Both the position numbers and the translations under genes were made by a program. This document shows, in pieces, positions 1 to 9,671 of a DNA stretch of 64,000 bases. Position 1 is the stretch's first letter; each line of letters opens with the position of its first letter. Origin of the DNA: Pycnococcus provasolii (taxonomy: Eukaryota; Chlorophyta; Pseudoscourfieldiophyceae; Pseudoscourfieldiales; Pycnococcaceae); the NCBI GenBank assembly GCA_938743325.2, contig OW568861.1, forward strand, positions 186,001-250,000, in the 5' to 3' direction. The notes under the pieces were generated by a model that worked only from the letters and a program-made list of their open reading frames with translations, was not told the DNA's origin and made no database searches.

Positions 1-702
1 GACGCGGCGGAGTACCGCCGTCGCATCATACACGAAGACGACTGCTACGTCGTCGTGGATAAGCCGAGTGGCGTGCAGGTGGTTAGCCGAGTCGACAACG
101 TGTGTGAGAATCTCTCTTACGTGTACGGCGCGCTCACGGGCTCCGAGAACGCGCTGTTCCCGTGCCATCGTCTCGACGAGCCAACGGAGGGAGTGCTCGT
201 TCTGGCGAAGAATGGTCAGGCGGCTGGCGCATTTGCGAGGGTGATGGGTACGATGGAGAAACGTTACCGCGCCCTAGCCGTTCGTGCGCCGCCATTGGGC
301 CGGCTTACTAATTGGATGAAGCAGATGCCTCGCGCGAAGGGCGAGACGCAGCGCATGAGAGTGTACGACGACGAGAGCGCGGACACGGATGCGGTTGTAG
401 CAAGTTTGGTGGTGGAGGATGTTCGCGAGCTTAACTCGTATTTCGAGGTGGACATTCTGCTCGAGACGGGTCGTACGCACCAGATCCGCGCACAGCTCAG
501 TCACGTGGGATGTCCGCTGGTGGGCGAGACGCTGTATTGTCGTGGAGCCCTTGCACGTTCCGACGGCCCGACACGTCTCGGGTTGCACGCATACTCGCTT
601 CGCTTTGCGGAAGGATCTCCGGGAGCAAAGGAGTGCTCCCTGCAAGGCTTGCACCTTCGCAGCCGGGAGGCGCCCTGGTGGAGCAGGAAAGAAGAAGAGT
701 GA
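1..702 (+). CDS. RluA-family RNA pseudouridine synthase, 5' end outside the window
   Basis: This protein should isomerise uridine to pseudouridine in rRNA or tRNA. The frame is open from base 1, so the N-terminus lies upstream. HRLDEPTEGVLVLAK matches the RluA catalytic motif HRLDxxTxGxLxxAK, with the catalytic Asp at its centre. ETGRTHQIRAQL and the following HVGCPLVGETLY match the conserved C-terminal block of the family. A Lys/Glu-rich tail ends the protein. TGTAA at 727-731, 25 bases after the stop, is a plausible polyadenylation signal. The target RNA and the compartment cannot be told, because any targeting peptide is outside the window. The family is clear; the exact subfamily is not. 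Confidence 0.9.
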   Translation, partial: DAAEYRRRIIHEDDCYVVVDKPSGVQVVSRVDNVCENLSYVYGALTGSENALFPCHRLDEPTEGVLVLAKNGQAAGAFARVMGTMEKRYRALAVRAPPLGRLTNWMKQMPRAKGETQRMRVYDDESADTDAVVASLVVEDVRELNSYFEVDILLETGRTHQIRAQLSHVGCPLVGETLYCRGALARSDGPTRLGLHAYSLRFAEGSPGAKECSLQGLHLRSREAPWWSRKEEE

Positions 703-1292
703 GCACATCATATAGGTGTGTCTCTTTGTAAATACATATCAGTAAGTGTATTAAATATCAACTGCCATGATTTATTATACAACAACAACAGCAACACTAC
801 CTATACTGTGATATCTGATCTGATCCAGACAGCCTGGCTTGCCTCCAGTAAGGGTACATAGACTAAGAAAGGGAGAGACGACGACATACCCAAAAAAACA
901 TGAAGACAAGAAGCGAACCCCGAAAGGTAACATATGTAACCCCGAAAGGTAGAACTAACCCCCAAACAAACTTGGGAGACTGACTGACGTGGCATGTTGA
1001 CGTCGACGAAACAAGGAAGTTTGGTGGACCCCAGATCAAAAGATCAACGCCCGGGCAGTTAGGTTTTTGATCGTACTACCCGTAGATAAACTTTAATGGG
1101 TCGAAAAATCTTTTCCCACCCAAAAGGGGGGAAAAGATCCCTGCTCGACCAAAACGCTCGACCAAAGCAAACCAAACCACGATAGTTAACTAAAAGCTGA
1201 AGGGTTTCTCTTTGTCCGCGTCACCTCCCCCCCTGCCCCTGCCCCCTCCTCTTCATTCTCTCTCACTTAAGTCTTACGTGCGTGTTAGTAGT
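703..1292. other. intergenic region with a strong hairpin
   Basis: About 590 bases separate the pseudouridine synthase from the hibernation factor. No convincing ORF is present. It holds an A-rich stretch with a short CCCCGAAAGGTA duplication near 915-950 and a perfect 10-bp inverted repeat (see 1108-1138). The last part should include the promoter and 5' UTR of the next gene. Confidence 0.6.
1108..1138. repeat. inverted repeat, hairpin-forming
   Basis: The arms ATCTTTTCCC (1108-1117) and GGGAAAAGAT (1129-1138) are perfectly complementary across an 11-base loop that itself holds CCC and GGG. It lies about 155 bases upstream of the hibernation factor ATG, so it could be a 5' UTR or promoter element, or a relic of a small inverted-repeat transposon. 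No flanking duplication was recognised. Confidence 0.6.
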
Positions 1293-2195
1293 ATGATCGC
1301 CGCTCGCTCATTCGCTCCTGTGCGCTCCGTGCCCCGTCCGCGCGCATCTCGGGCTCCTTTCAGTCTCTCAGCATCAGCTGCCACACAGCAGGCATCCCAG
1401 AGCGATGCCCCTGAGGGTGCCCTCAATGACGACGCCAGTGGTGCCCTCGGGGACGCTGCTTCGCAGCAGGCAGAGGTTCGCGTGAACATCGTCGCGGGAA
1501 AGGACCTCGCGTCAAGCCCTGTGCAGGAACACATTCGCGACCGCATCGCGCACGCCGTGCGCCACCTCCCGCAAGCCGTCAGGTACGTGGACGTCAAGCT
1601 CACGTCGCGTGAGGCGAAGAAGAACAGAGGACGCCCGGACCGTAAGGCGGAAATAAACGTCCACCTCGCAAAGAGCGTTGGGGGGCTTGTGCGAAGCGAG
1701 AGGATAAACTACGACGCAAACCTCTACGCCGCGATCGACGGCGCGTGCGAGGCGGTGGAGCGAAAGCTGCGCAAGATCAAGGAGCGCAAGGAGGACATGG
1801 ACCTGCACGGCGGTACTATGAAGAAGCACATGAAAAAGGAGGGGTACGCTCTCGACGACCCGCAGGAGGGCTTGCTGCTCGACGAAGACGGCAACGTCAC
1901 CGCCGCCTCCGTGGGAGGTCGCCGACTCGTCGTCAGCGAGGTGCTGGACCATGAAACGCTCATCGACAACGAGACGCTGCCATTCAACGGCTCGAGCAAC
2001 GACGTTTCTCTGCCCGCGGAGGTTGTGCGTACGAAATACTTCGACATCCCGCCGATGGCGCTCGAGGAAGCGTGCCAGCAGATGGTGGACTTGGGACATG
2101 CCTTCTTCGCCTTCCGTGACGTGGACACGAACGAGATTCACATCTGCTACAAGCGTGACCGTGGTGGCTTCGGCGTGATCATCCCACAGTCGTAA
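1293..2195 (+). CDS. long-form ribosome hibernation promoting factor, probably plastidial (PSRP1-like)
   Basis: HPF/RaiA proteins bind the 30S decoding region and, in the long form, dimerise ribosomes. I place the start at ATG 1293 (300 aa); the frame stays open upstream without an earlier ATG. Residues 1-60 are rich in Ser, Ala and Arg, like a plastid transit peptide. Residues about 62-166 form the RNA-binding domain (VRVNIVAGKDL, then VKLTSREAKKNRGRPDRKAE). Residues about 243-298 form the long-HPF C-terminal dimerisation domain (VVRTKYFDIPPM, then FFAFRDVDTNEIHICYKR and GGFGVIIP). This is the architecture of plant PSRP1. The plastid location is inferred from the N-terminus and the family. 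Confidence 0.92.
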   Translation: MIAARSFAPVRSVPRPRASRAPFSLSASAATQQASQSDAPEGALNDDASGALGDAASQQAEVRVNIVAGKDLASSPVQEHIRDRIAHAVRHLPQAVRYVDVKLTSREAKKNRGRPDRKAEINVHLAKSVGGLVRSERINYDANLYAAIDGACEAVERKLRKIKERKEDMDLHGGTMKKHMKKEGYALDDPQEGLLLDEDGNVTAASVGGRRLVVSEVLDHETLIDNETLPFNGSSNDVSLPAEVVRTKYFDIPPMALEEACQQMVDLGHAFFAFRDVDTNEIHICYKRDRGGFGVIIPQS

Positions 2196-2331
2196 AGAGC
2201 ACAACAAAGTTGAAAGTTGTTGGGTCGGTGAATTGCTTGGTGTGAAAGGTGGACTGCCCGAGAAGGATGAGGCGATGCAAAAGTATGGTAGACTAATAAA
2301 AGTAACAGAAGTCTGAGATTCACAATCAAAC

Positions 2332-2994
2332 TTAACGATCCAAGACGCTTCTTGGCAATTCGTCGAGAATGGTGTCAATGGATGTTTTGCAGCGCGTTGC
2401 GTCGTCGGCGGCGCACGCGTCAATAGCTTGCTGCGTAATAGCCTCCAACGACTCGAGGTACTCCAAGTCGGCAATAGAGACTTGCCTATTTGGCGTGTTG
2501 TTTTCACTCGCACCGTCCATTTGACGATCAAGCAAGCCGAACGCGCCCGTCGCGAGAAACTCCAGCGGACTCCGGCGCTGAGCGTTTCGAAGTTCGACAG
2601 CCAAGCTCGCGACGGCCGGAAGAGCGACTCGCAAGATCTCGGTAAGCTCAGACAACACCGCGTCATCACGTTCCAGCGTGTCGCGAACGAGCAGCACACT
2701 GCGTATAGCGCTAACCTCATCCACCCCGCTCGTCGCACACGCCGGCGGCGACGCCACGAGTCTCAAACCTTGCGTCAGAGCTATCCCCGCTATGGATAGA
2801 CGCCGCCCATATCGGCAGCCTTTCTTCGCCGCATGAGAGTTGTTGTGGTCACCACCAACAAGGTGCTCGGCACGTGTTTGAGGCCGGCCTCGTATCAAGG
2901 AGCTCACAGGCGTATGGGTCATTTGGCACCGCAGTAACACACGTGGGCGCGACGACGACGAACACGTGCGATGTTTCATAATCACTCCTGACAT
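2332..2994 (-). CDS. hypothetical protein, 220 aa
   Basis: I do not recognise this protein. It has an ATG at 2992-2994 and an alternative ATG 15 bases inside. The first 80 residues are basic and Ser-rich and could be a targeting peptide or disordered. From about residue 90 on it looks like a folded alpha-helical protein: SVLLVRDTLERDD, LSELTEILRVALPAVASL, LEYLESLEAITQQAIDACA. Composition and helix periodicity argue that it is coding rather than a chance frame. It converges on the hibernation factor with 136 bases between the stops. Confidence 0.55.
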   Translation of the reverse strand: MSGVIMKHRTCSSSSRPRVLLRCQMTHTPVSSLIRGRPQTRAEHLVGGDHNNSHAAKKGCRYGRRLSIAGIALTQGLRLVASPPACATSGVDEVSAIRSVLLVRDTLERDDAVLSELTEILRVALPAVASLAVELRNAQRRSPLEFLATGAFGLLDRQMDGASENNTPNRQVSIADLEYLESLEAITQQAIDACAADDATRCKTSIDTILDELPRSVLDR

Positions 2995-3283
2995 GTTTTC
3001 ACCGCTCGGGGGTCAACTGGTGGACGGCCCCGCACAACACTGCCAACGGAGAAAAGATGGGACCAACCCGGTAACTTTATGGAGACCGACCTCGTCCATC
3101 CACCTACCCGGGTACTTTATTACCTTAGGGAGGACCATGGTTAATGCTTGTATTTATGTGCGTGATGTCATCATGGTCGATCAAAAAAGCAGCATGGCAG
3201 CAAACGTAATTGCTTTTGCCACGTCGGAAAAACTTCAGCGCACTCCATCATCGCGCACACTCTCCCCATCGTCCATCCTCGTC

Positions 3284-3484
3284 ATGTCGGGATCGAGGTG
3301 CGGGCATTGGGTCGGCCACGCCGACTTCACGGCGAAGCTTTGCAACGACTGCGGGTTTGGCAGCCGCGAAAACGACTGTGCCGTATGTGGAAACTGGGTC
3401 GGTTCTACGGAAACGCTTGGAGTGCTCTGTGGTGACTGCGGGTTCGGCTCGAAGGGCGACGAGTGCTGCAGGCTGAAGCCGTAG
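3284..3484 (+). CDS. small Cys-rich zinc-binding-like protein, 66 aa
   Basis: ATG 3284 opens a 66-residue protein with two similar Cys modules: LCNDCGFGSRENDCAVC (C20, C23, C32, C35) and LCGDCGFGSKGDECC (C49, C52, C61, C62). Each looks like half of a zinc ribbon, and the LCxDCGFGS unit is repeated almost exactly. The pattern recalls the CRIPT C-terminus or PHF5-type small zinc proteins, but the match is not close enough to name it. The frame is open upstream with further ATGs, so a longer N-terminus is possible. It lies in the short gap before the DUF21 gene. Confidence 0.6.
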   Translation: MSGSRCGHWVGHADFTAKLCNDCGFGSRENDCAVCGNWVGSTETLGVLCGDCGFGSKGDECCRLKP

Positions 3485-3597
3485 CGTGTACAGTACAGCA
3501 TGTTCGAATTCCAACTCCGTTTCCAAAAGGGTCGGGGTTGACCCCCATTGTGGATATCAGATAACTTATCAGTCTCCCCCCCAGCACGCCCTCGTCC

Positions 3598-5118
3598 ATG
3601 GCCAGCGCGGATGCAGCCTCGCCTCTGCCCACGTACGTATCGCTGCCCGTCGCGGTGGTGCTCATGTTCCTCTCCGCGCTCTTCAGCGGACTCACGCTCG
3701 GTCTCATGAGTCTCGACCGAATTGAACTGCAGGTTCAGGCGGACGCAGGCGAAACACGCGCGGCGGAGCATGCACGGCGCATTTTGCCCCTGCGTCGCCG
3801 GGGCAACCTGCTATTATGCACCCTTCTGCTTGGCAATACGGTCGTGAACGCAGGCATCGCGATTCTGCTCAGCGATCTGACTGATGGGATTCTTGGGCTC
3901 GTGCTGTCTACGGCGTTCATCTTGGTGTTTGGCGAGATCCTGCCTCAGGCGATCTGCACGAGGCACGGGCTGCTGATTGGAGCGCACCTCACTTGGGTCG
4001 TGCGCTTCTTCATGCTGCTGTTCCTCCCAATCACGTTTCCAATTGCGTGGCTGCTGGACAAGATGCTGGGCAAAGACATCGGTCAGTCGTACAACAGGGC
4101 GGAAATCAAAAAACTCATCAACATCCACGTCACCGATCCGGATGTTGCGAAGGAGAGCGGATTGAGTATTGAAGATGAGAAGTTGCTCGTGGGTGCGCTA
4201 GACTTCAGATCGCGACGCGTTCGTGACATTTTCACGCCATTGTGCGACGTCTTCATGCTTTCGGTCGATGACCCTTTGAACTTTGAACAGCTCATTCGCA
4301 TTTATCGAAGCGGCTGTACGAGAATACCCGTGTACAGCGGCTCACGTGAGAATGTCGTCGGCGTTCTCTACGCGAAAGACCTCGTACTTATTTCGCCTGA
4401 CCAACCCCTCCTTATGGTTCGTGATATGCTCGAATTTCGTGGAGAAGCTTCGGCTCCTGTTTACGTGCACGACGACGCGATGCTCGGTGATGTCTTCCTC
4501 CACTTCAAGCGCTGTCAAACTCATATGCTTGTTGCTGTCGCTCCACAAAACTCATCCTCACGTTCATCCACCACCCTAGCGGAGGTGACATCAAACGCGA
4601 CGAAGGGCGACGATGACGACGATGGTGAAGCAGCCACGACGATGACAGCTCGACATGATGACAAGGGCAAAACTGACGAGCAGGAGCAGGACCAGGAGGT
4701 GAACCCATGGGTCGATGCGAAAAGTTCGACGCAGTGCACAGCGACAGGAATCGTCACGCTAGAGGATGTTCTGGAGGAGGTGCTCCAGGAGGAGCTCGTG
4801 GACGAGCATGACGTACGCTTCTCGAATCGCCACGAGGCGTTCTCACTCCCCGTGGGTGAAGCTTCGGCATCGGGAGTGGACGAGTCTGACATCGAGATGA
4901 CAAAGCAGGTCGGTCGCATAAGCCTGCAACTGCAGTCGTCGCCTGTGCGATCGAGACCAACTTTAAAGAGCACCGCGAAAAAGCCACGACGTCGGCGCAT
5001 GCGCAACGAGTTTGGGCGTCCAGGAATGGATCTCTTTCTGCAGAAGTTCTTCTTCGCGGTGGGTGTGCATGAGAGTGGAGAAGACAAGGCGTCGCAGGAT
5101 GACGAAGAAAATGTTTGA
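3598..5118 (+). CDS. DUF21/CNNM-type membrane protein with CBS domains
   Basis: This 506-aa protein belongs to the CNNM/Mam3/CorC-like family, linked to divalent metal (Mg) transport or its regulation at endomembranes or the plasma membrane. Residues about 10-185 form the DUF21 membrane module: VVLMFLSALFSGLTLGLMSL, the acidic/basic linker, GNTVVNAGIAILLS, and the hallmark FGEILPQAIC. A CBS pair follows: IFTPLCDVFMLSVDDPL and GCTRIPVYSGSRENVVGVLYAKDLV, then a second CBS interrupted by an acidic Asp/Glu/Ser/Thr-rich insert (about residues 325-375) and resuming at GIVTLEDVLEEVLQEE. The C-terminal 100 residues are basic and probably disordered. ATG 3598 is the first ATG of the frame. The family is clear; the ion is not. 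Confidence 0.92.
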   Translation: MASADAASPLPTYVSLPVAVVLMFLSALFSGLTLGLMSLDRIELQVQADAGETRAAEHARRILPLRRRGNLLLCTLLLGNTVVNAGIAILLSDLTDGILGLVLSTAFILVFGEILPQAICTRHGLLIGAHLTWVVRFFMLLFLPITFPIAWLLDKMLGKDIGQSYNRAEIKKLINIHVTDPDVAKESGLSIEDEKLLVGALDFRSRRVRDIFTPLCDVFMLSVDDPLNFEQLIRIYRSGCTRIPVYSGSRENVVGVLYAKDLVLISPDQPLLMVRDMLEFRGEASAPVYVHDDAMLGDVFLHFKRCQTHMLVAVAPQNSSSRSSTTLAEVTSNATKGDDDDDGEAATTMTARHDDKGKTDEQEQDQEVNPWVDAKSSTQCTATGIVTLEDVLEEVLQEELVDEHDVRFSNRHEAFSLPVGEASASGVDESDIEMTKQVGRISLQLQSSPVRSRPTLKSTAKKPRRRRMRNEFGRPGMDLFLQKFFFAVGVHESGEDKASQDDEENV

Positions 5119-5278
5119 ACGTATATATATCGTCGGGATTACACCGATTTGAAAAATTTTAGTGTGCGTTTTCCTTCTCTTTTTGAATTCACCGCTATAA
5201 ATCTTTTAACATCACCATTCAACGTGTGCCGCGTATTCCCCAGCAAAAAATAATGAGAGGAGCTTTCCAGCCCCTTCT

Positions 5279-7181
5279 TTACTCCGCGGCACGGCGCTCC
5301 CAGACGCAAAATTTGGGTCCCTCGCACACAAGGTCCCAGCCATCACCTGGCGGACCCGCGTCGCCGTGGCCAATGCGCACGGCGAGTTCGCCATGGCGGC
5401 GCTCCACCACCTCTCCACCGAGCCACGGCGTCACCTCCGATGCCGGGTTCTGGCGGATTTCCTGCTCCTCGGCCAGGCGCGCGTCGCCCGCGTCCGACTC
5501 CGCACGTCCCTTGATTGTCGCAAGGTAGCACTCGTGATCCGCGCGATGGATCACCACCTCCTCGCAGCGACCTCCGACGCGGTTGCGAATGCGTGCTCTC
5601 ACCATCAGCTCGATGCTCGTCTTCAGCTCCTCGCCCCAGTCGAACACGTGGTCCCAGAACAGGCACGGGTATCCAGGGTGGGTGAGGATGTACGCATATC
5701 CCGCGCCAGCAAATTCGCCCGGGAACGGCCAGTGGCCTTGCGTGGATCCCGTGTCGTGGTTGTCGAGGAAGGTGATGGCAGACTCAGGCCACCACCCGAG
5801 CAAGCCTGGTGGGTTGCCATCCTTGTCCTTCAGGCGCCAAAATTCGTCCTTGCCCACCGCATCTTGCAGGATTCCCTTGGTGGTGAAGTCGAACGCGCCG
5901 GTGGACTGCACGGTGTTGTCGCCGTCGTACTGAAGGTGCTCCGTCGCAGTGTACACGCTCGCATCCACGTAGTTGCACAGCTCCTGCCTGTGGTGATCCT
6001 GGTCCGCATTCAGCCCGCCGTCGCCGTATCCCATCGCGCTCCAGTACTCAATCACGCTGAACACGGGATTCGTCTGCGCGTTGAGCGCGCCAATCACCCA
6101 AGGGGCGAATCCCTTGGCGTAGTCCCAGCGCCATCCGTCAAAACCAACCTCGTCTCGCAGCCACCTCATCCACTCCGAGAGGTCTTTCTGCACAGTCTCG
6201 TTGCGGTGGTCGATGTCAGGCGCCGCGTCGTAGTCCTCGCCGGTGTCGGACCTAAGCGCGCTTCCGGCAAACTTCGCATCCCCCTTCACAATCGCCCAGC
6301 TGCCCCAGTCGAGCTTTTCGTCCGGCGTTCCACCCTCGAACTGGTTCCAGATACCGTTCTCGTCTTGGAACGAAGCGCAGCGGTGGTTGATGACGATGTC
6401 CGCGATGCACGCGATGCCGTGCTTGTGCAACGTGTCAATGGTGCTCTTCAGCTCATCCTCGTTGCCGTATGGTGTCTTGAGGTCGTACAGCATGCCTGGC
6501 AGGTATCCCTGTGGCGCAACGCTCTGGCTCGACGGTGGAAACCACACGTCCGTGACTCCAACGCGTGACATGGTTCCCGCGCACAGCTCCATCACCTTGT
6601 ACCAGGTCTTGCCGTCCTTGGACTTTTCCGCGTGCTTGCACGACTGGAAGAATGCGTTAAATTTTTAATGAGTTCGTTTCGTTCGTTGAAGTTGTATTTT
6701 TTTTTGTATGTATATAGTTATGTGTGTGTGATGGTGACGGCGATATATATGTTTGTGAGTGCGTTGTGTTGCCTTTTCATGTAGTTTCGTGTTTTGCTTC
6801 GTTGTTCGAACTCACCTCCCAGTTGAATCCCTGCAGCAGCACACGGTGCGCTCCCCACTGCTTCATCGGGTAAGCTGGCGGTCCCGGCATTTGTCCCGGC
6901 GCACGTTCGTCGTCCCCCTTCCATTCCTTTCCCCACACGGACGGCGGTCGCAGCCTGTTGACGACAGACGGCGCGATGTGCGGCGCCAGGTCCGGCGGCG
7001 TTCCGGACATTTGTTCCCCTGGCGACGTCGCGGACGTCTCGGCTCGTGTGCGTACGACGAACCGAGAACAAGAAGAACGAGAACGGCGACACGGCACACT
7101 AATTTTATGCGCATGCGCCGCAGGAGGAGTACGTTGCACACCACGCATATTATTTCCAAATCGGCAGCTGGACGCCGACAT
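5279..7181 (-). CDS. alpha-amylase (GH13, plant type), two exons
   Basis: The enzyme hydrolyses internal alpha-1,4 bonds of starch. Exon 1 is 7181-6816, exon 2 is 6643-5279, and the 172-base intron 6815-6644 starts GTGAGT and ends CAG in phase 0. The join falls inside the conserved GFNWES motif, which fixes the splice. The product is 576 aa. GH13 regions are all present: DIVINH (about 204-209), GWRWDYAKG with nucleophile D296, VIEYW with acid E321, and FLDNHD with D419. SVAPQGYLPG is typical of plant amylases. The first 60 residues are basic and end near VVRTRAE, so a plastid transit peptide is likely. It converges on the DUF21 gene. Confidence 0.93.
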
Positions 7182-8310
7182 CGAGATAAAACTGACGGTA
7201 AATTAAGCTAATTTATTCACACGACTGACCAAACGACACGTGAAAACCACAAAACCACGAACGAGACGCGACACGAGTGACTGCCACGGTGGAGTGGATA
7301 GCGGAATGCTTGCGACCTCAACCGAATTTTATTCACCTCCGACTCCCCCGTCTTGGGGGAGCGCTGCCCCCCGTCTTGGGTTCCCTTCCCCGGGCGGTTG
7401 GAACTGGCGTGAAAGAACAAGGGGCAAGGGTTCGCTTGTGTCAATCCAATAGCGTTGCAAAATGCGGATTGACGTGTCAACTAAAACAAGGCGAGGTCTG
7501 CGCTGTGTTGATGGCGCTTGATGGTGTTGCTCGCTGCGCCGACTTCGTTTCTCTTCGTTGACAAGCATCCTCCTTCTGGTGTCTGGCCCTACTTCCTACC
7601 CGGTAACTTTACTACTTGCACGCACGCCTTCTCTTGGAAGCTCTCTTCTCTCTCTTTCCTTTCTCGTGATAAACTGGGCTCTGCAGTCTGCTGCTGGGCT
7701 CGTGTGAGGCTCGTCGAGCTTTGTCTCGGTCAGTCTGTGTTCGTTGGGCTCGACCTACGATAGTCTAGCTACTCTATGTAGGCCGGAAAGCCCTACCTTT
7801 AAGACACCCGAAGCGCATGGCATGCGTGTTTTCATGGCGTATCGTGCCATCACGTGTGTAGTTCTTACTGCACGTTGCGGTTGTGCTATGTACATACAGT
7901 ACAGTACCTATATAGGTATGATATCATAACCTTAGGTCGTGCAGTGAGGCCGGCCTTGACTTTTTCGGAATCGATCACGGGATTATTCACCTTTGATCAC
8001 GGGATTCACCTATGAACAGCTCGCCACAAACACATCCCTGTGGCCGCGCCGTCAACGCGCGAGTCGCTTTACATTGACGGACTCCCAGCACCCAGCCCAC
8101 GTTTGAAGGTTTTTAGGTCATTGCTGCCTCCTCGGGGTTGGCCGGGTTCGTCTCCGTCAACGACTTCTTCCGCTCGTCAGTTGTCAGTTCTCGGCAAAGA
8201 TCGCCCACCTTCCCAACGCTCCTTTCCCCCTTTCCTCTCACACGCGCGCGCGCCTTACGCGTGCTTTCTAGTAGGAGACCTTGTAAAATAAAGTACAGTG
8301 CCGGTACAGT
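7182..8310. other. divergent intergenic region between alpha-amylase and UNC119
   Basis: This is 1.1 kb without a convincing gene. It should hold both promoters. I see a 7-bp inverted repeat CTCCCCC/GGGGGAG (7343-7361) followed by a second copy of CCCCCGTCTTGGG, a TAACCTTAGG motif at 7927-7936, TACAGTACAGT at 7895-7905, and repeated GGGATTCACC near 7980-8010. No tRNA-like fold was recognised. Confidence 0.6.
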
Positions 8311-9142
8311 ATGTCGGATGGAGTGACTCCAGATGACGTGCTCAAGCACGAACAGCCGACGAAATGTACGTGTGTTGCGTCCAGTCGCTCTTTCAGTTGC
8401 TCTTTCAGTTGTCTGGGGGTTGTCTGGGGGCTCATACGGCCTTGACTTGCATCGTCGTTCGTTACCTTGTGTTGGGCTTAACTAATCGACGGAACACACA
8501 CAATACACACACACACACACACAACAGCGTACCTGTGCAAGCTCACGGACAACGAATATGGCGTGGAGTTTCTCGAGTTCAAAGTCTTGGTAAGTTTTTT
8601 ATTGAAAAACCTTGCCGCCAGCCAGCCGGCCGGCCGCCTTCCTCGTGCTTCTTGATCGCGCACCACCTAACCAAACCGATCCACCACCCAACACACAGGA
8701 CTACGATACGCAGCGAAATTTCTTTCACGTCAACAAGCCGGCAGATGAACCTCCCATGGACTACGCAGCCATCCCGCCGGAGCACGAGGATGCATACCGC
8801 ACCATCAACTATCAGTTTCCAACGGACTTTTTGAAGTGCAAGACGATGCGCACGGCGCTGGTGTTTCGCGTGGGCACGCAGGAGGTTAATAACTTCCGCA
8901 TGATCGAGCGCCACTATTTCAAGAATAAGCTGATAAGAAGCTACGACTTCGAGTTCGGCTTCTGCATCCCCAACAGCACAAACAGCTGGGAGGCGATTTA
9001 CCCCATCCCGGAACGCAGCGCGGAGGAGATTGCCGAGTTCAAAAACAGCCCCGACGGCCACCGCTCCGACTCCTTCTACTTCGTCGGCGACAAGCTCATC
9101 ATGCACAATAAGGCGATGTACAACTACGCGGACGACGCATGA
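8311..9142 (+). CDS. UNC119: UNC119-like lipid-binding trafficking chaperone, three exons
   Basis: UNC119 binds N-myristoylated proteins and delivers them to membranes and cilia, releasing cargo to ARL2/ARL3. Exons are 8311-8365, 8528-8589 and 8699-9142; the introns begin GTACGT and GTAAGT and end AG, giving 186 aa. The N-terminus MSDGVTPDDVLKHE followed by YLC matches the UNC119 start. The core has VNNFRMIERHYFKNKL, FEFGFCIPNSTNSWEAIYP and SDSFYFVGDKLIMHNKA, diagnostic for UNC119 rather than PDE6D. TGTAA lies at 9218-9222. The two 5' exons are very short, so the start is supported mainly by the family match and clean splice sites. Presence of UNC119 fits an organism with, or descended from one with, flagella. 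Confidence 0.92.
8505..8523. repeat. (AC)n microsatellite next to a 3' splice site
   Basis: An uninterrupted AC dinucleotide run ends four bases before the AG of UNC119 intron 1, where a pyrimidine tract would be expected. Confidence 0.85.
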
Positions 9143-9671
9143 TGATGTGCAGAGAAAAACAATTATGAACGAGAAGATAAAAAATGATATCCAAAAAAGA
9201 AAAAGAAATGATGAATGTGTAAAACTTTGCTTAAGACAAAACAGTCAGAACAAAAGGTCACCGGTCGTTCTTGCGCTCGACAGCATCCTTCTGTCCAGAT
9301 AGATGGTGTGTGGCTCTTCGCCGCCGCAAGCTAAGCTTTGCACGCTCGCGACGCAACTGCAACTTCTCTTCCAGCATGTGCACGCATATGGCGCTCCGCC
9401 GTACCCGGTACTCGGCAGACACCGATGGCGCGAACCCTAGATCTAACCCTAAACTTTAACGACGTTGCTTGCGTCGTCTACCAACCTATTACCCTAATCG
9501 AATCCCCTGATCTGCTTTGCATCTGCTTTGTTTGCATCTGCTTTGTTGGCCTCTTCTTTCGGCCCCTCGGATTTCCCCGCCGCCGTTCCGTTCCATGGCG
9601 GCGTCCTGACAAAGTGTCGTGTCGTGTTTCCCCTCCCTTTCTTTCTCAGGCCTGAATAATATCTCACTGAT
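9143..9671. other. intergenic region upstream of exportin-5
   Basis: This 529-base gap holds the UNC119 3' UTR and the exportin promoter. It has a cluster of telomere-like motifs: AACCCTAG (9433-9440), TAACCCTAAA (9444-9453) and ACCCTAAT (9491-9498), 170-240 bases before the next ATG. A short TGCATCTGCTTTGTT duplication lies near 9514-9548. I see no gene. Confidence 0.6.

Noticed and set aside
1512-2738. Long minus-strand frame (408 codons) over the hibernation factor
   Set aside because: It is antisense to a clear HPF domain; composition is Leu/Val/His-rich with no domain, as expected for a shadow of GC-rich coding DNA.
5366-6568. 400-codon plus-strand frame over alpha-amylase
   Set aside because: It is antisense to all GH13 motifs, with no recognisable domain.
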